Source of the DNA: Neelides folsomi
Taxonomy: Eukaryota; Arthropoda; Collembola; Neelipleona; Neelidae
DNA length: 64,000 nucleotides
Assembly (NCBI GenBank): GCA_034687125.1
Contig: JAQGBZ010000051.1
Span: 1-64,000, forward strand
Direction of reading: 5' to 3'
A program made the position numbers and the translations under genes. Positions 1-13,900 of the stretch are shown here, one piece after another (the first letter of the stretch is position 1; every line of letters begins with the position of its first letter). The notes under the pieces are model-generated. The model was not told the DNA's origin. It was given only the letters and a program-made list of their open reading frames with translations, and ran no database searches.

Positions 1-614
1 CACAATCTCTCGTTGACTATAAGAATCTTTGTGAAAACCTATTATCATCCCTTCGACTTTGGGATCAATTTTTTTCACGCCCCATTTTGGCAAAGCAATG
101 AGTTAATGCGTGTCTCTGATAGAATTATACACAATAAACATATTCCCGCCTAAAAATTCCCGCTAATATAAAGGTTATGCATATTAAGACTAAGACCACC
201 CGCGATTTTTTTTTCTCTACATACCCTCTGTACGAGAAGAAATGAGAATATATAAAAGCCATTTTCAGATACTTGAATAATAATAGCCAATTTACTTCAT
301 CAACTTTCATTAAAATCGAGAACGAGAAAACTTTTTGACGGTTGTAGATAGTCAATTTTTTTTAATTAAACAGTTCAACTTTCATACCTGTAAAATCCAG
401 ATTGAAGAACAACAGACGAGAATGTAATTTTCACTCTTTCGTGTAAGCTAAAAACCATGCCAAGAAATACAAAGTTGTCAAATCACAATCAAAGTTTCCA
501 AATCTTAAAACTTTTAAATTAGGGATCAAAGTAAGAGTATACTCGCATATAGTATACTAGTAATTTATGATGATTGATTTATAGTTTTTAAACTAAATTA
601 TGTCTTTGTCTTAC
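1..614. other. Non-coding stretch, probably intron of the CUB gene
   Basis: No reading frame here looks like protein. The CUB gene on the minus strand ends an exon at 615 with a good donor in phase 2, and its second CUB domain is incomplete at that point, so the following exon should lie beyond position 1. One acceptor-like site near 390-400 (minus) leads to a stop after three codons, so I did not use it. Confidence 0.5.
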
Positions 615-3600
615 CTTGCATGAAAGTGGTAGGTGCACTTGATATTATGCGGATACGTGGAGGGAAAATTGGGTGAGAAAAACCGTCCATGAGCAGCTGT
701 GTAATTTGCACTAAGGAACTGATAATCACATTTAGTGCCAGGAACAAGTCGTCCATTCGACTCAAATTGGCCTGAGAAAAACAAGAAAGGATTTTCAGCT
801 GGGAAAAGTTAAAGAAATTTTAACTTTCTTCTTCTTCAAACTTCTCCTTGACAAATGAGTCGAAAACTCTTCTTATTTGTCGAGCCTTTTTTTCTCATGA
901 AATATATTTTTTTAAATTGGCCCTAATTACACTAAGTCCCAATGTAATACCTTTTTAATACTTATAAGATACATTTGGTGCTTTTACCAATTTCAGGGAT
1001 CTCTTTCGTTATCTCTTACTTGTAAGAAAACTGGGTTTCTGTCTCTCGATTCTCCATAAATAACCCAGGTGGAATCTTTTCACAATTCCAACTCCTTGGG
1101 ACAATAAAGAAAAGATATTGAAAGAGAGAAATGGGGAAAAGTAGTTTTCCAAGCCTTTTATAACTTCCCTATTACTTTTTTCAAAAGGCCTGGGTTTAAT
1201 CCTTCAAAGTAGTCTTTGACAGGGGAAGATTACAATTCGAGTTTTCTTCATTATTCCTCTCCTTTCATCTCTTTAATAACCCATTTCCGAGTTTAAAAAT
1301 ACTCTCAAAAGGTTAAATACAGGGAAAATGTTATAATACATTTGACAATTTGAATCAATTCGGGAGGAATCGTGGAAGGGTCTACAAATGGGAAGAAGTG
1401 TGTTCGTAAAAAGAGGGTGCAAAATTCATTGTAGATCAAACATGAGGTTTGGGGAGAAGTTTCTGGATTTTTTCTTGGTTCGGAACGATGCCAGTTGGCA
1501 GCCAAGGAAGGAAAAGCTGACAGGGAAAGTCATGATGAGGACTCGCGAACATCTCTGGTGCGACAGAAGAAAATCCAAAGTTTTCTCTCTCAAAATATTT
1601 TTCCTCTGCCTACTTAATGTGTAGTTGCAATACGCTGACGCTGAGTTTGAGACTTTTCTTTAATGTACACACATTCACTATCCATTTATGGTGTTATCTG
1701 TGTATTTGGTCCTTGGTCTCTGTTGGTCTTTGGGTATATCTTCTGTATTGAACATTTGAACAAGTCGTCGGGCAATAAGAGCCCCTACTACACATTTTCC
1801 AGTTTCAATAATTCAAATGGTGAGTGCTTTGGCTTTCGGGAAGAGTAAATCTAGAAAATCTTATAGACCCAAACTTGGTTCCTTTGTGGAGAGAATTACG
1901 GCTTTGTCTATACAAAGATTCTTGCCATAAATGGAATATTGCTTATATAAAACCAGATATAAACACATAGGAGATTCTCTCGAAACTTTCCCTTCATTAA
2001 ATGTTTACTACTCACTCGATCCGAGAATCTCAATAAGGATCACTTCATTAATAGTATTAAAGGATGTTCAGTTATTGGTTCCTTTTTGGAAATTCATTTC
2101 TCTGTGCAAGTCTTATGAGCTTTAGATCCAAATTCTCTTCATAGGAAGCAGTCATCACTTTTTAGAATCCAATTTCGATTCCCATACAAGGGCTAATCTA
2201 CTTTCTGTGTTAAATTCAATTAGCTATTTTCAAAAGGCCCATTTTGCTACGACTAAATTCCCACAATCCCTCTATGGTATATAAAGATATTGGAAAATTT
2301 GGTAAACGAAATTGGATATTACTATAAAACTGAAAATAGTTAACATTAAATTACATAACGTATATTAAAATAAGGGAGCTCTACTAACGATAAATGACTT
2401 AATTGGGCCTCGAGGCAAATGAGACTAAAGTGACATTTTAGGTTTATTGGTGAGTTTAGCACGTTCGGCCTCCAACTCTCTGGCTAATTTGCCTTTACCT
2501 GGTTAAGTAATTGCTAACGAAGTTGCAAGTTTCTCTCTGTGGCTTCTTTCCATTGGGACTGGATGGAGTTTTCTTCACAAAGAACCGAGTTGTATTAAAG
2601 ATCTGAGCTAATTGACATTTAATTGACGAATTGTGTGTTTTTCCTCTTAATTCCTTGTAATCCGATTTAATTCAGACTGACGTAAATTGTAAATTGGCTA
2701 ATGATTTCTCTTGAAAGAATGAAAGCTCTTATTTGGAAATGATATCAACAGCGGCATTAGATTGCACGAAGGTAAAAGATTTCCGAGAACTATTCAGCAT
2801 TTAAAGAAAGAATTAGGGGAGAAAGGAAATTGATTATTCCGAGATAAATGTGGAAAGGCTGAAGAGAAAATCCCGGAGCCCAGCGGGGCGTGGGGTGATT
2901 CGTAATATAAAAAAGGGTTCCTTAACCGCTTTCCATTACATTTGCTTCACTCTCTTCAATATTTCCTCGACACCTGATATGATAATAAGTGATCCTGTCA
3001 TGCGGGGCAATTTATTTCCCCCTTATACCAATGCTTTCCCTCAAATGACGGGTCTTGGAAATGACGCAAGATTTCAAGCAGAATTAATTTCATTTGCTTC
3101 TCGATTTCCACACACACACACACGTTGAGAAATATCTACAGTATTATTTGTAATAGTAAGTATGATATATGATTGTAAGGAAACTCTGGTGTGATGAAAT
3201 CACTTACTCGAATTAAGGAATCTAAAATGACCCGAAAAGCCAAGATCTGTTCGCTCCGAAAGTCCTCTAAGTTCTGTTCCCGAGTGAAATTGGAGAATGA
3301 GGAAGCGTGATGATGAAAAGAACGACTCGTTGTTTCCTTTCCCACACACAAGGGAGTTCCAAGGAGTTAGCTCATTCACGCCCTCGTCTTCGAGATGTAA
3401 AAAAAGCTTCAAATAGTCGCCCCCGCCACACCTGTGAAAATTCAAGAATTTAAGATTAATTTAACAATTATACAATTATATCAATGTTAATTCATGGTGC
3501 GTATAAAAGGTGCGCTAATTAAGTTTTAATTAATAGTCAAAACCACTGACCCGTAATTCCTCGCATCGGGGATGATGGTGGGCAAATGGAAGTTCTTGAA

Positions 3601-6600
3601 GAAAATGTGAACGATGTAATCTTTTGGAGCTTGAAAAGCGTAGAGAAGACACCGGATGCCAGCCGGGTAGACGTGTGGGTAGTCGGGACTGCTGAAGACG
3701 CCCCACTCCTTCCCATAAGTGCTAGTATATCGCACACATCGGCAACCTGAGAAAACCCAAAGTGACAAATTTAATAGAAGCTCTGTCGAAATGCGGAACG
3801 ATCCTGAAAGAATCTTCAGATTTAAAATAAAGAATCATTTCTCACTACCAAACGACCTCAAATTTATTTTGTTTAAACTTTCCACCACTTTATATTTTTC
3901 CCACACTGCTTAACTTTTCCGCCTCTTAAATCAACGTCCCTTTTTATTTATGACTTTTCGCCAAATGCCACTTGACTCCAAATAACAATAGATTTCTATA
4001 TAATATATTTATTCACTATCCCTCGTGCATTTTATATGCATTTACCAAAATATAAGAAGTGGTGCTCGGAAAAGTTTTCCCATTTCTTTTCTGGCAATTA
4101 CCAAAATAAGTACTCTTATTGTTAGCATGATATTCGAATGTAAGGATCTGAGATATTTGGCCGTTTTTCCTTCTATGGAACAAATTTTATCGTTTAAATT
4201 GAATAATTAAGTGGAATTAGAGAAATCCGCTCTTTGGGAGGGCGGAAGCCGAAGAGAGTTTCTTTGAGAATCCAACGGAATTGTGAGGAAAACTTGGAGT
4301 TGAAGTGAATTGGGAATGGAGAAAGGCTTGTGAAGTTTAAATTGAAAAAAATTGCTAAAATGCCCATATTCCCTTCCCTTGCTTTGGGGGAAGAGCCAAT
4401 GTTGAGAAAAATGAAATGGATGGGCTTCTCTGGAACTCTTTCCACAAAAAGGCCAAGAGTGGAAACAAGTTTTCATTACAGAAACACTCTTCTGGTCATT
4501 CGTTAAAATCCAAAAGTGGTGAAATTACTTTTTGAGTGAATGATAATATAATTCACACATATTATGTTATAAGTGGTATTTATGGATTATTAGTTATAAT
4601 AAACGATAGAGTTAACTCCCAATATTAGCAAGTATATACAGATCACTCTCGTTGGCACTTCATTCCGTCATTGGTCAGTTCTTCTCTGATGTTGATGCAA
4701 AAGGGGAAGAGTAAAAGACTTCCCATCCCTTTGAGAGATTAAGTTTGAAAAAGTGAAAGCTAAGAGAAAAAGAATTGGGAATCCGAGCAATGTCCTCATT
4801 TTTTCTTTATACAAGTTACATAACGTTCTTTTCCGACTCGCATCTAGATTTCCGTTTTAGCCACACTCTTGGGAATAAATAAAATAAATATTTTCCTCCT
4901 TCCAACTCCACAATCCTCGAAGATCTTCCAAGTTGGATTAAAGAGAAATAATAGAATCTATTGATTCACATCTTTTGATGTAAAAAGGAATCCTTTCCCT
5001 TTTTCTATTAAAATAGTTGACCAAGCATGTAAGTTGATTTCTTTGAGAATGTTCATCTCATGTTAGATCATACACTCGTTCAAATACTCCAAATACTGAA
5101 TGTTTCAAAAACTCTCAAGATTAAAAGGGAACATAAAAAGACCTTCTTGGTAAACTCAAAACACAAATGTATGCAAATGAAATGAAGGGTGGGAAGTTTA
5201 GAAATAATATCCCTGTTAATCAACTTCATTTTCCTCTTTTAGATTAGCAAAGTCCAAAGTTCCCTTTAGGAATTTATGAAGCAATAAAGGAAGAAATTTG
5301 GAAGAACTTCACAAATTGATACTTGGGGAAAAGGATGAATAATTCTGGGCGTGAAGTCATGTTTGCCCTAAATTCATAACTTCCAGTCCTAGATTAATTA
5401 TATTCGTGAATATGGAACAGCTCATGGTTTGATCTTCTGGAGGCGACCCTTTGGGAAACAACTTAATCGTCCCTTTCATTCTCATGTCATGGAAAAAAGA
5501 AAATGGTGGTGAGGGAGTCTTTGGAGAATCATTTCCATGTCACGTCACCGCTGACTCCTGACAGCCGCTCCCGACTCAAACACTCAGAGTCAAAATAGCA
5601 AGTGTAGGAGAACATTTATCAAAATGCTTCCGTCCGACTCTTTGAATATCTCACTTCCCCATCAGTTCCAGACTCCTCCGACTTTCCCTTTATCAACCCA
5701 GTTGATTCAACTCACACTTGACAATGCAAACTGCAGATTCCGATTATGTTAAATTAGGTCGTTGATCAAAGTGGATTAAAAACATAAATTAATTTAAAAT
5801 GAGCAAATGAAGTGAAAGGTCCTTTTTTAATTCCACTTTTTTAATGTAAGATAAAACAACTGGGGAGAAAACCGGTTGAAAGGGAAAATGTTCCAAAGTG
5901 ATAAATCACGTTTTCAGACAATCGAAGCGCCCACTTCATTTCCGCTCTTCCCCTAACATTCCATTTTCCATTTCATTTTATAACCCGAAAAACCCCGCCT
6001 GCCTTTTTATCCAACCTTCTTTCGGGGAAGAGGAACGGCAAGTGAATGGGAGGAAAACCATTCCAACTTCACGACATTTATGATCAACTTACAATGTTAC
6101 ACACTGTAACTACATTTTTCATTTGTTACAACTAGTACATTATAAATATACACATCCACACAGCCTGAGAAAAGATTATTATTGTAGGAATGTACTGATT
6201 CTCTGATTTATTTACTAGTAAATAGTATCTGTAAATATAGTGTTAGTTATACAAATATTTACCTCTACTACAGCCTACTTACGATTAATTAATTTTAAGC
6301 AAGACTAAAGAATATGAATTTAATAATTTATTGGACATACAGCCTCAAAAGTTAAGCTTATGGAAGGGGAAATATTTTATAGTGGATTTATCAGGCATAA
6401 AATGTCCCAAACCCCAATCCTTAATATGTTATCTTAATCGTACCAACAAGAATGTAAAGAAAGAATATAGATGGAATGTATAAAGTACTGACGATGACAA
6501 TATCAATATTTATTAACAGTCTTATATTTCTCTTTTACTTTCAAATTAAAATGATAATAAAGTTCTATAATAAAATAATATTGTAATATAATTTCTTGAG

Positions 6601-8107
6601 TAAAAGGTGGCATGAAAAAATGTTGTAAGCATTTTTGAAAGGTTAAGCCAAGAGGAGATTTATAAAGAAGAATTACGTTTCCTTATCGGTCCCAGAACCC
6701 ATCATGAATAAGAAATATAAGTATGATTTTATTATGCGCTCCCCGCAACAATTCCTCCTCCGGAGTCCGAAAACGAGAACACGCCACCCTTTAATTTATA
6801 CATTTGAATTTTTCAAATATCAATTTTTTCCCTTTCAAAATGATTAATGAACTTTCTTCGCCGTTTGAATCTTTAATTCGGAACATTAGAGCAAAGAAGT
6901 CATTCTTTACCATTCTTTACAAGTGAAAAGAGATACAAACTCCCTATTTGAAAGCACAATGAAATTCAAACATTTCCCAAACCCTTTGTATTCAAACCTT
7001 CGAGAGTGAAATTAAATAATTAATGAATTTCGCGATTCGCGAGTTGCCTTCAGGGCAGAAGGAACAAACGGATATAATTCAAATAATGAAATCGGAGATT
7101 CGTCATCAACCCCGTCATTTGAAATGACAATTTACGAGCAAGTTATACATACAGGTACCTGTAGTAGTTATAAACCAATTAAATCATATGCCTGTATTGT
7201 GTATAATATAAAAGTCACCATTTACTGTCCTACATTAATATATGGCATATGAAGACGAATCCTCAAGGTGAATTTGAAGAAACAAAGGAAATTCTATTCA
7301 TTTACTCTACATCGTATCGATTCCTCCCTAAACAATTTCTCCATTTAAGCACTTTCTCTATTTAAACTCTTCATCGTTTAGTTTGGAATGGAGAAGAGAA
7401 ATTTAATAAATATAGGTACCGGCCTGAGTTTACACATTTTAGACTTAACTTTACTTTTGCTTTATTCAGAAAATTGAGCATAAGATAGAAATTGGCTTAA
7501 TTGTCTCTGAGGAAATTCGGCTCTCGGCCATGAATGATTTTCTTCCTTCCTACCAAAAACTTTCTCCTTCCTAATTGATCCCATAAATGTGGGCGATAAT
7601 GGAATGAATGAAACTCATTACTTCCGCTCCTTTTCTTCACTTCCATGTCAGACCTTTCAAGATACTTAATATATGGCTAGTGATGAACTGCACAACATTA
7701 AAATTCCAAAAACAGAACCAAACTTCATCGGTGCATAAATCAATGAAATTCATTCCTAATGTGTTTCCTATTGTTCCTTACAAAGTTGTAGGGGAATCGA
7801 TAGAAAACCTTCGATCATAAACTAAATAAGAACAAAGTGCAATAAAATTGAGTGAATAATAATAAAATATCAAATTGAAAAAGTAAACCATAAAAGTGTT
7901 TTCTTTCTGTCTTGATGTTTTTTATATTTTGGAACCTTCTTGAAAAAATATGCAAAATTTACCCGAATTTCTAAGATAAAATAGTTACAACAAGGTTTTA
8001 TTGACATTTCACTTACCAGGGTTGACGGCGGAAGAAGTGAGGAGAATGAGGAGCACCGCCCCCACACTCATCCCCCAACAACACCACAAAGCTCCCATCT
8101 CCTCCCT
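615..8107 (-). CDS. Secreted two-CUB-domain protein, SOL-1-like (5' part)
   Basis: Four exons join with matching phases: 8107-8017 (ATG at 8098), 3746-3551, 3431-3208 and 771-615, about 219 residues before the left edge. Residues 1-25 are a signal peptide (starts MGALWCC, core VLLILLTSSA). CUB domain 1 follows, with the typical GVFSSPDYPHVYP and SGHFRF motifs and several cysteines. CUB domain 2 starts with CDYQFLS and GRFFSPNFPSTYP and is cut off. CUB domains are extracellular beta-sandwiches. The order RYTSTYGKEWGVFSSP, then CDYQF with a second CUB, recalls invertebrate suppressor-of-lurcher-1 proteins, which assist glutamate receptors; that family match is from memory. Introns are 4.27 kb, 119 bp and 2.4 kb. 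Nine 5'-UTR bases follow an acceptor at 8108, so a non-coding exon lies upstream; a GTGAGT donor at 9430 is one candidate. Neuropilin/Neto-like proteins are the alternative. Confidence 0.8.
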
Positions 8108-10291
8108 CTGAAACATCCAACAATGGAGAAGGACCCATTAAAGAAATTAGCCTTCAATTTCGGTAATGCGACCTTTGAGATTTCATCCGCTCTGAGGACA
8201 TAAATCATTTTAAGAGAAATCAAATGGATCCAATAGGGTCATTATTTATTCAAATCTCTCCCAATGAGAAAAGAGATGAAAGTCCGTAAATTTAAATCGG
8301 AGTAAATTTATCATCGGTTCCTTCAGCCGGGTTCTCATACACATGGTTATGTAATAGTGATATATGAATGTCGTAGAACAACGATGTCCATTCATTGATT
8401 CCTTGGTATTTTATATAGGTAGTGGATGAATGAAATAGTCTGGGTCTAATGGAGGGAATCTGGGAAAAATGCTTGAGTATTCATATAAGGGTCGAAGAGG
8501 AGTAATGGGAATAAGGGAAAGTTTATTACTCCTCATTTATCATGTAAGAGGATAGGAGTTTGTGAAGGTGGAACTCCGCTGCCATTCTTTTAAAACCTCC
8601 GTGGAAAATTATGGGTTTTCCTTACTCAGCGCCCCAAACCCTCAATTATGATAGTGGCAGTAAAAGGGTGACAAAGTTTTTAAACTTTCTTTATAAATTT
8701 TTTACCTTCATTTTTATATGGACTCACATAGGCTCCTTTCCCACTTGCGTTTGCACAAAGAATCGGAGTGTAATTTGGCCATAATAATACGGCTGGAGTT
8801 GATAGGAATAATTCAACAATTTCGGGTTCAGACCCGAAAAAATTTAAAACTTTCAACGACATCGAAGTAATAATTGAATAAAAAATCAATTCCTTTCCCA
8901 TATCAAGTTATCAAAACCTCCCAAAGAGCAAATAAACAATTTGCGGCGAGATGAAAAATCGTGTAATTTAATATTAAAACAAACGGGAAGAACTCCGGTT
9001 TGAGAAAGAACTTTTCCGAGACCTTGTCATCGTCGAATAAATAAAGAAGGAGATGAATAATGAAAGGTCATTTAATTTCTCAATCCAATGATGGCATTGC
9101 TTGGGCTGGAGGAGCTTGAAGGTGGTTCAAGCGTTGCAAATGGGGAGACTTATAAGGTCAGGGAAAGGAGTCGAGACGAGTTGGTAAGATAAAGAATCAA
9201 GAATCGATTTCATTTGAACAGAAATTGTCTCATTTTGTCACACTCCATTTCTTCCTCTTCTCTCTCACAAGAACTCAATTTTGAAGTTTATGAAAGTGAG
9301 GAGAAACTTTGGCCTTTACAACACTCATATCTGCTCTATATAGGCCCAACATGACATTTTCTCCATTTCTCTATCTTCCGCATCTCGCATTTGGGAGTAT
9401 TAGTTTAATATAGGATATTTGCAAACTCACCTCAGGAGGAGTCTTCGATTATATCTTCAGATTTACAGAACTCCTCGTTCGGGTTCACCTCATTTCTCCA
9501 AATTTCGCCTCCACGTCTTCACATCTTTATTATCATTCACTTCTAGTGGAATTTGGACTGCGGAAGGCTCAAAATTCACTTTCCACTTTAGAAGTCTTCA
9601 TGGTGTGACGAGAAGATGCCTTTTGGTGGAAAGTTCTCAAAGAGGAATTTGTCTCCTTTATTGTTCAACTTTTAAGGTTTCGGCATTTCCAAAGAACCCC
9701 TCATCTTGAGAAATTCCGGCTTCAATAAATCCCTCCGCACTGATTTACTCGTCCTGCCGAAGGACAAAGAGAATTGAAATAAAATTGAGCTTCAGATATC
9801 ATATGTATGCAGATCCCCTATAAGATAAAAAAAATTGGAAAGATGAGAAGGTATATAAATATAAATAATACCTACTTATACATCTTGTAAATAAGTATAA
9901 TCGTGTCAAAAGCATCTCGGCATAACTGTCTATGTTGAGGCAATCATGAGACGAGATCACTTCCATTTGCTACCAATTTCAATTTTTTTATTTTCTTTCT
10001 TTCTACCTATGATTTATCTTCTTGTATATTATGTAATATACTTATAGTATATACAGATATAATACTAATACAATGATATCTTCTATTATTTACTATGTTC
10101 TGGTTCTGATATAATACACACTTTTTATAATGTATAAAAATCAATTTAAAAAATAAAAGATATTATACTACTTATATTATACTATTACTGTTATGTGAGT
10201 ATAAGTACCACATAACGTATACCTAATATGGTATTTATATTGTATATTATACATTGTGTAATAAATAAGTACCTTGTTTACAGATAGTTCC
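8108..10291. other. Upstream region of the CUB gene, no supported coding gene
   Basis: Open frames up to about 95 codons occur (for example 9419-9709 plus) but lack splice or family support. On the minus strand a strong GTGAGT donor at 9430 follows a GC-richer stretch whose frames all contain stops, which fits a 5'-UTR exon of the CUB gene. The rest is AT-rich sequence with no recognisable feature. Confidence 0.35.
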
Positions 10292-10299
10292 AAAAGTTG

Positions 10300-10628
10300 G
10301 GGCAGGGTGTAGGAGATGGGATGGAAACGGGTAACCATTACCTGAAAACAGGTAGTGGTTACCTGTTTTCAGGTAATGGTTACCTGAAAAAGGGTAATGC
10401 TTACCCGAAATAAGGTAATGGTTACCCGAAAAGAGGTATCCATTACCCCAAAACAGGTAATGGTAACCTGAAACGGGTAACGTTACCCGAATGAATTTTG
10501 AAAACGGGTAACCGTTACCCGATTGAATTTTTAAAGTGTAGCATGCTTATCCGCCAAATAAATATCTCTTAAATTATGTTTTCAGGTAATGGTTACCCGT
10601 TTCTATCCCATCTCCTACACCCTGACCC
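10300..10628. mobile_element. Palindromic MITE-like element with 8-bp target duplications
   Basis: The ends are inverted copies of about 50 bases: the left end begins GGGCAGGGTGTAGGAGATGG and the right end is its complement with a one-base indel. The element is flanked by the 8-base direct repeat AAAAGTTG at 10292-10299 and 10629-10636. Its interior is filled with variants of the palindrome GGTAACCATTACC alternating with A/T runs. It has no coding capacity. An 8-bp duplication with short inverted ends fits non-autonomous hAT- or P-type DNA transposons; the superfamily assignment is inference. Confidence 0.75.
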
Positions 10629-10860
10629 AAAAGTTGAGTAGGTATATGGCTAAATATGTAAAATCAAGTGAAATTCTACCAAACAAAACCTTTTAAAAAC
10701 ATTAGTTTTATACAGATGAACGAATAAAGTTCATAAAGTGAAGAATAAAAAAGTAAATTTGGAACTTAAAATTTAAATTGGAGAATGTAAAAGCCTTAGA
10801 TAAAATAAATATACTAAAGCCCTCATAATGAAATAGAGGGATTTGAGTAAAAAGTCTTAC

Positions 10861-10994
10861 TTTGATAGTTCAACAGCAGAATGGGAATTGTAGGAGAAGT
10901 GAGTTTTGTGAGGTAGCCGGGTAGGAACTGGTTCGTTGTCCGGGAACGTTGGAGTTATTACTACAATCCCCGGGTTCCTCTTGAGTTCTTCCAT
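10861..10994 (-). CDS. Candidate first coding exon, gene unknown
   Basis: On the minus strand an ATG at 10994 opens a frame of 44 codons (starts MEELKRNPG, later TFPDNEPVP and HSAVELS) that ends exactly at a strong donor, AA|GTAAGA, in phase 2. The composition is protein-like and unlike the surrounding AT-rich DNA. I could not find the next exon. The first CUB-gene exon at 8107 is entered in a different phase, so this is not obviously an alternative start for that gene. No domain is recognised. It could be a chance open frame: an overlapping plus-strand frame of 67 codons also exists. Confidence 0.3.
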
Positions 10995-13900
10995 TCATCC
11001 ATGCGCTTCCTCTTTTCGGGGAACTGGCTGTAAGACTTTCCACCAGAGTCCCATTCCCTCATCTCCACTGCCCCTAAGAAAATTTCCTCCTTACAATTCC
11101 ACTCAAATTAAGGCCTTACTATGTGAGAAAAGGAATTGATAAGAATATAAAATAAATTAAAATCAGTTGGAGAAACCAGTATGTACCTATTATAAATTAT
11201 ACACTCCATATTATTCTACATACATAGAATATGAATAATCTAGGATATATTGTACACATAATATGGATATAGGATATAAGAAATAATTTTGGAAATACTG
11301 TTTTACATTGCATTGATTTAATCCTTTTTTGACAAATATGTAATGTAGAAAAGAATACAGTAGTTTATCCTTGGGATGTCGAACAAGAAAAAGACTTGAA
11401 CGAGATGCAAAACGAAGTTTGTGTGAAACTTTTCATTTGAAACTTCGGTCCAGACAAAGTATTCAATAATTCAGGGATCTCATCGTGACCGAGAATTCAC
11501 TTTTGCAAAACCAAAGATTAATTTCCTCCTATCAAACAATATGAGAATTTTGCTAATTACAATGGAAGAATCCGCACGAGTTGTCATTTTGGCCAATCTT
11601 CTAAAATTTATCCTCATACTTTCTCATTCATCATGAGTTTGGTTGTTTTATTAAATTTTATGTATCCATACTTGGGTTATAGTATGACTATAAAGTTTCT
11701 TCATTTAAGGAAAATTGATATTTATATTCTAATTGCCAATAAATTAATTTTCCTTGTCTTGCATATTAATTAGAAGGTTCATAATTTAACATTCAAGGCA
11801 ATATTTTGAATCGCTGACTTATTTATGAACATAGTTTTTCGAGTTTAAACGACTTAAACCACAATTTGAAAATGTTTTCTTACAGCTCAGCTCTAAATAC
11901 GTCCTGAGAGGAGACTCGAAGAGTTAATAAAAGATGAAGCGTCGCTGGTGCCGGAGGGTGAAGGTCGGTGTAATAAAAGAGGGGGAGTTTTGATGTTTTG
12001 AGCCGATTTTCCCTGATTCCATCAGTAAACCTTGCATTATTTACCCCCACTATCCAATTAGCCTAATGGAACTGTCTCGGGGTTTCCGCAAGCTTCAATT
12101 TACTTTCCCTCTTTCAGGCCTTGTTTAAATAAAACTACTAATGATCAATTGCTACCGAACTCTCATGAGTATATCCTCCTGCATTTTGTCCAAACAAGGG
12201 TTAGAAAAAGGAAAAAGTTTAATGTCATCAAACTGTATCGAAGACATGTGTGGTGTGTTAGCGGCAATAAATTCATGTCAACAGTATTTGCTTTCCCTTA
12301 AAGATTTAAAGTATGCTATAGGTAGGAGTCCCAAGCATTATCAAGTGCTCCACATTCATTCTTTTCTTAATGATGAAAGAGGTTTTTCAGCTTTTGCAAC
12401 CTTGCCAAGACCTTGCAAATTTTGTCGATAAAAAGGATGGCAATTTCTTAAGATTCATTTTCCAGGTTCAGGATGTCATAATTGTAAGTCGGGTAATTTG
12501 AATATGATGGAGCCGACCAGACGAGGAATCGGCAACTTTCCGCACCCAACTGTTCGGAAAATCACATTTTTAACGTATGGAATTGGAAAAGTTTGTTTGG
12601 GAGTCTGTGGGAGAAAGTTGCAGGCGCGATCGAGATCAGGGATATAAATTGGGGACAGAAAACTGGGAATCGTTGGGTCAGTCTTTTATTATCAAAATAA
12701 AATGGTTCACTTCAGCAGTATCGGAATTTGAGACGGAGTCCAAACAGTCCCATGAAAATGAATGCCCAAACTTTGGTAATCTATCATATAAATTGGAGAA
12801 GGAATTCACCATACTCTTCTTTTATTACATTATAGACATTATTCCTTTCAACCCTATGCACAATTTTCACAAATCTCGCAGGAAATTAAATATATTTATT
12901 ACATTAGGCATTACATAGGTAAGGATAGAATCGCATGTATTATGATAAAAGCAATTTGATTTCTGTGATTTGTCTCTAAAATGATTTGAAATTAATTTAG
13001 TGAATACATAAAAGTGGTCAATTTGTTGAACGATTATTTTTAAAATATTGATTTCCCCTCTTTGCAGAATAAAACATCCCAAATACCTGACATAGTTTGA
13101 CTAAAATTGAATTTCTTATTGTTGAAAAAAGAAGTTTGGTTCACATATTCGAATACCCGGGTTGTTCGTTTCTTTTATGCATCCGAAGACGAAGAAGTGA
13201 AGATAAAAAACCGTCGTTGTCCTCCCTATTTCACTTGTGAGAAAGTCGAACAGCCATCCGTCTTTTCTCTCACACAGAAAGAAGAAGCTCATCCGTACAA
13301 AAACTCTCTTTCCGATTCCGCATTCCTTTATGCATTAGAAAATGAAATTCGAAAAAAGGAGGAGAAAAATTTTAATCTCTCGCCCAACCACTCACGCTCA
13401 TTTCCCTTCCATCCGTTCGGTCAATAAATTAAATTAAATTTATTGTCTCCTGCCCATCACCTAATCATATTTATTTATTTATGATTCGGCTCTAGTTAAT
13501 AAATGTATACTTGCAAAGAGGGATTTGAAAACACATTTACTTGCATCTTATAAGACTATTTGCGAATCTGTGATTACTGATTACATACATTAAGTGTATG
13601 AATGATGCTTATGTACCATAATGTTATGTAACATGTAATGTAGATATATGTTAGTTCTTACATGCGATGTCAAAATGTATAACTAAGTCTAACTTGGATC
13701 CAGTTTGTTTAAAAGATAATTTAGGAAGATATTTTGAGCATAAATGTGAATGAATAGGAAACATAAAAGAATAATGTTTGCACATTAGAGATGGATTATT
13801 ATTTGATGAAAGAAACTCAAGTTTGATGTTTCAGTTGGAGGATCTTTCATTTTATGAATTTTATGATGCAATTTTTTACAGTCTCTCAACTCAAATTCAA

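Noticed and set aside
10320-10520. Regular short repeats resembling a CRISPR array
   Set aside because: Units are variable palindromes without unique spacers, lie within an inverted-repeat element with target duplications, and the genome is eukaryotic.
12141-13427. Three plus-strand open frames of 96-113 codons
   Set aside because: Such lengths are expected by chance over 64 kb of six-frame AT-rich DNA; no motif, signal peptide or paired splice sites were found.
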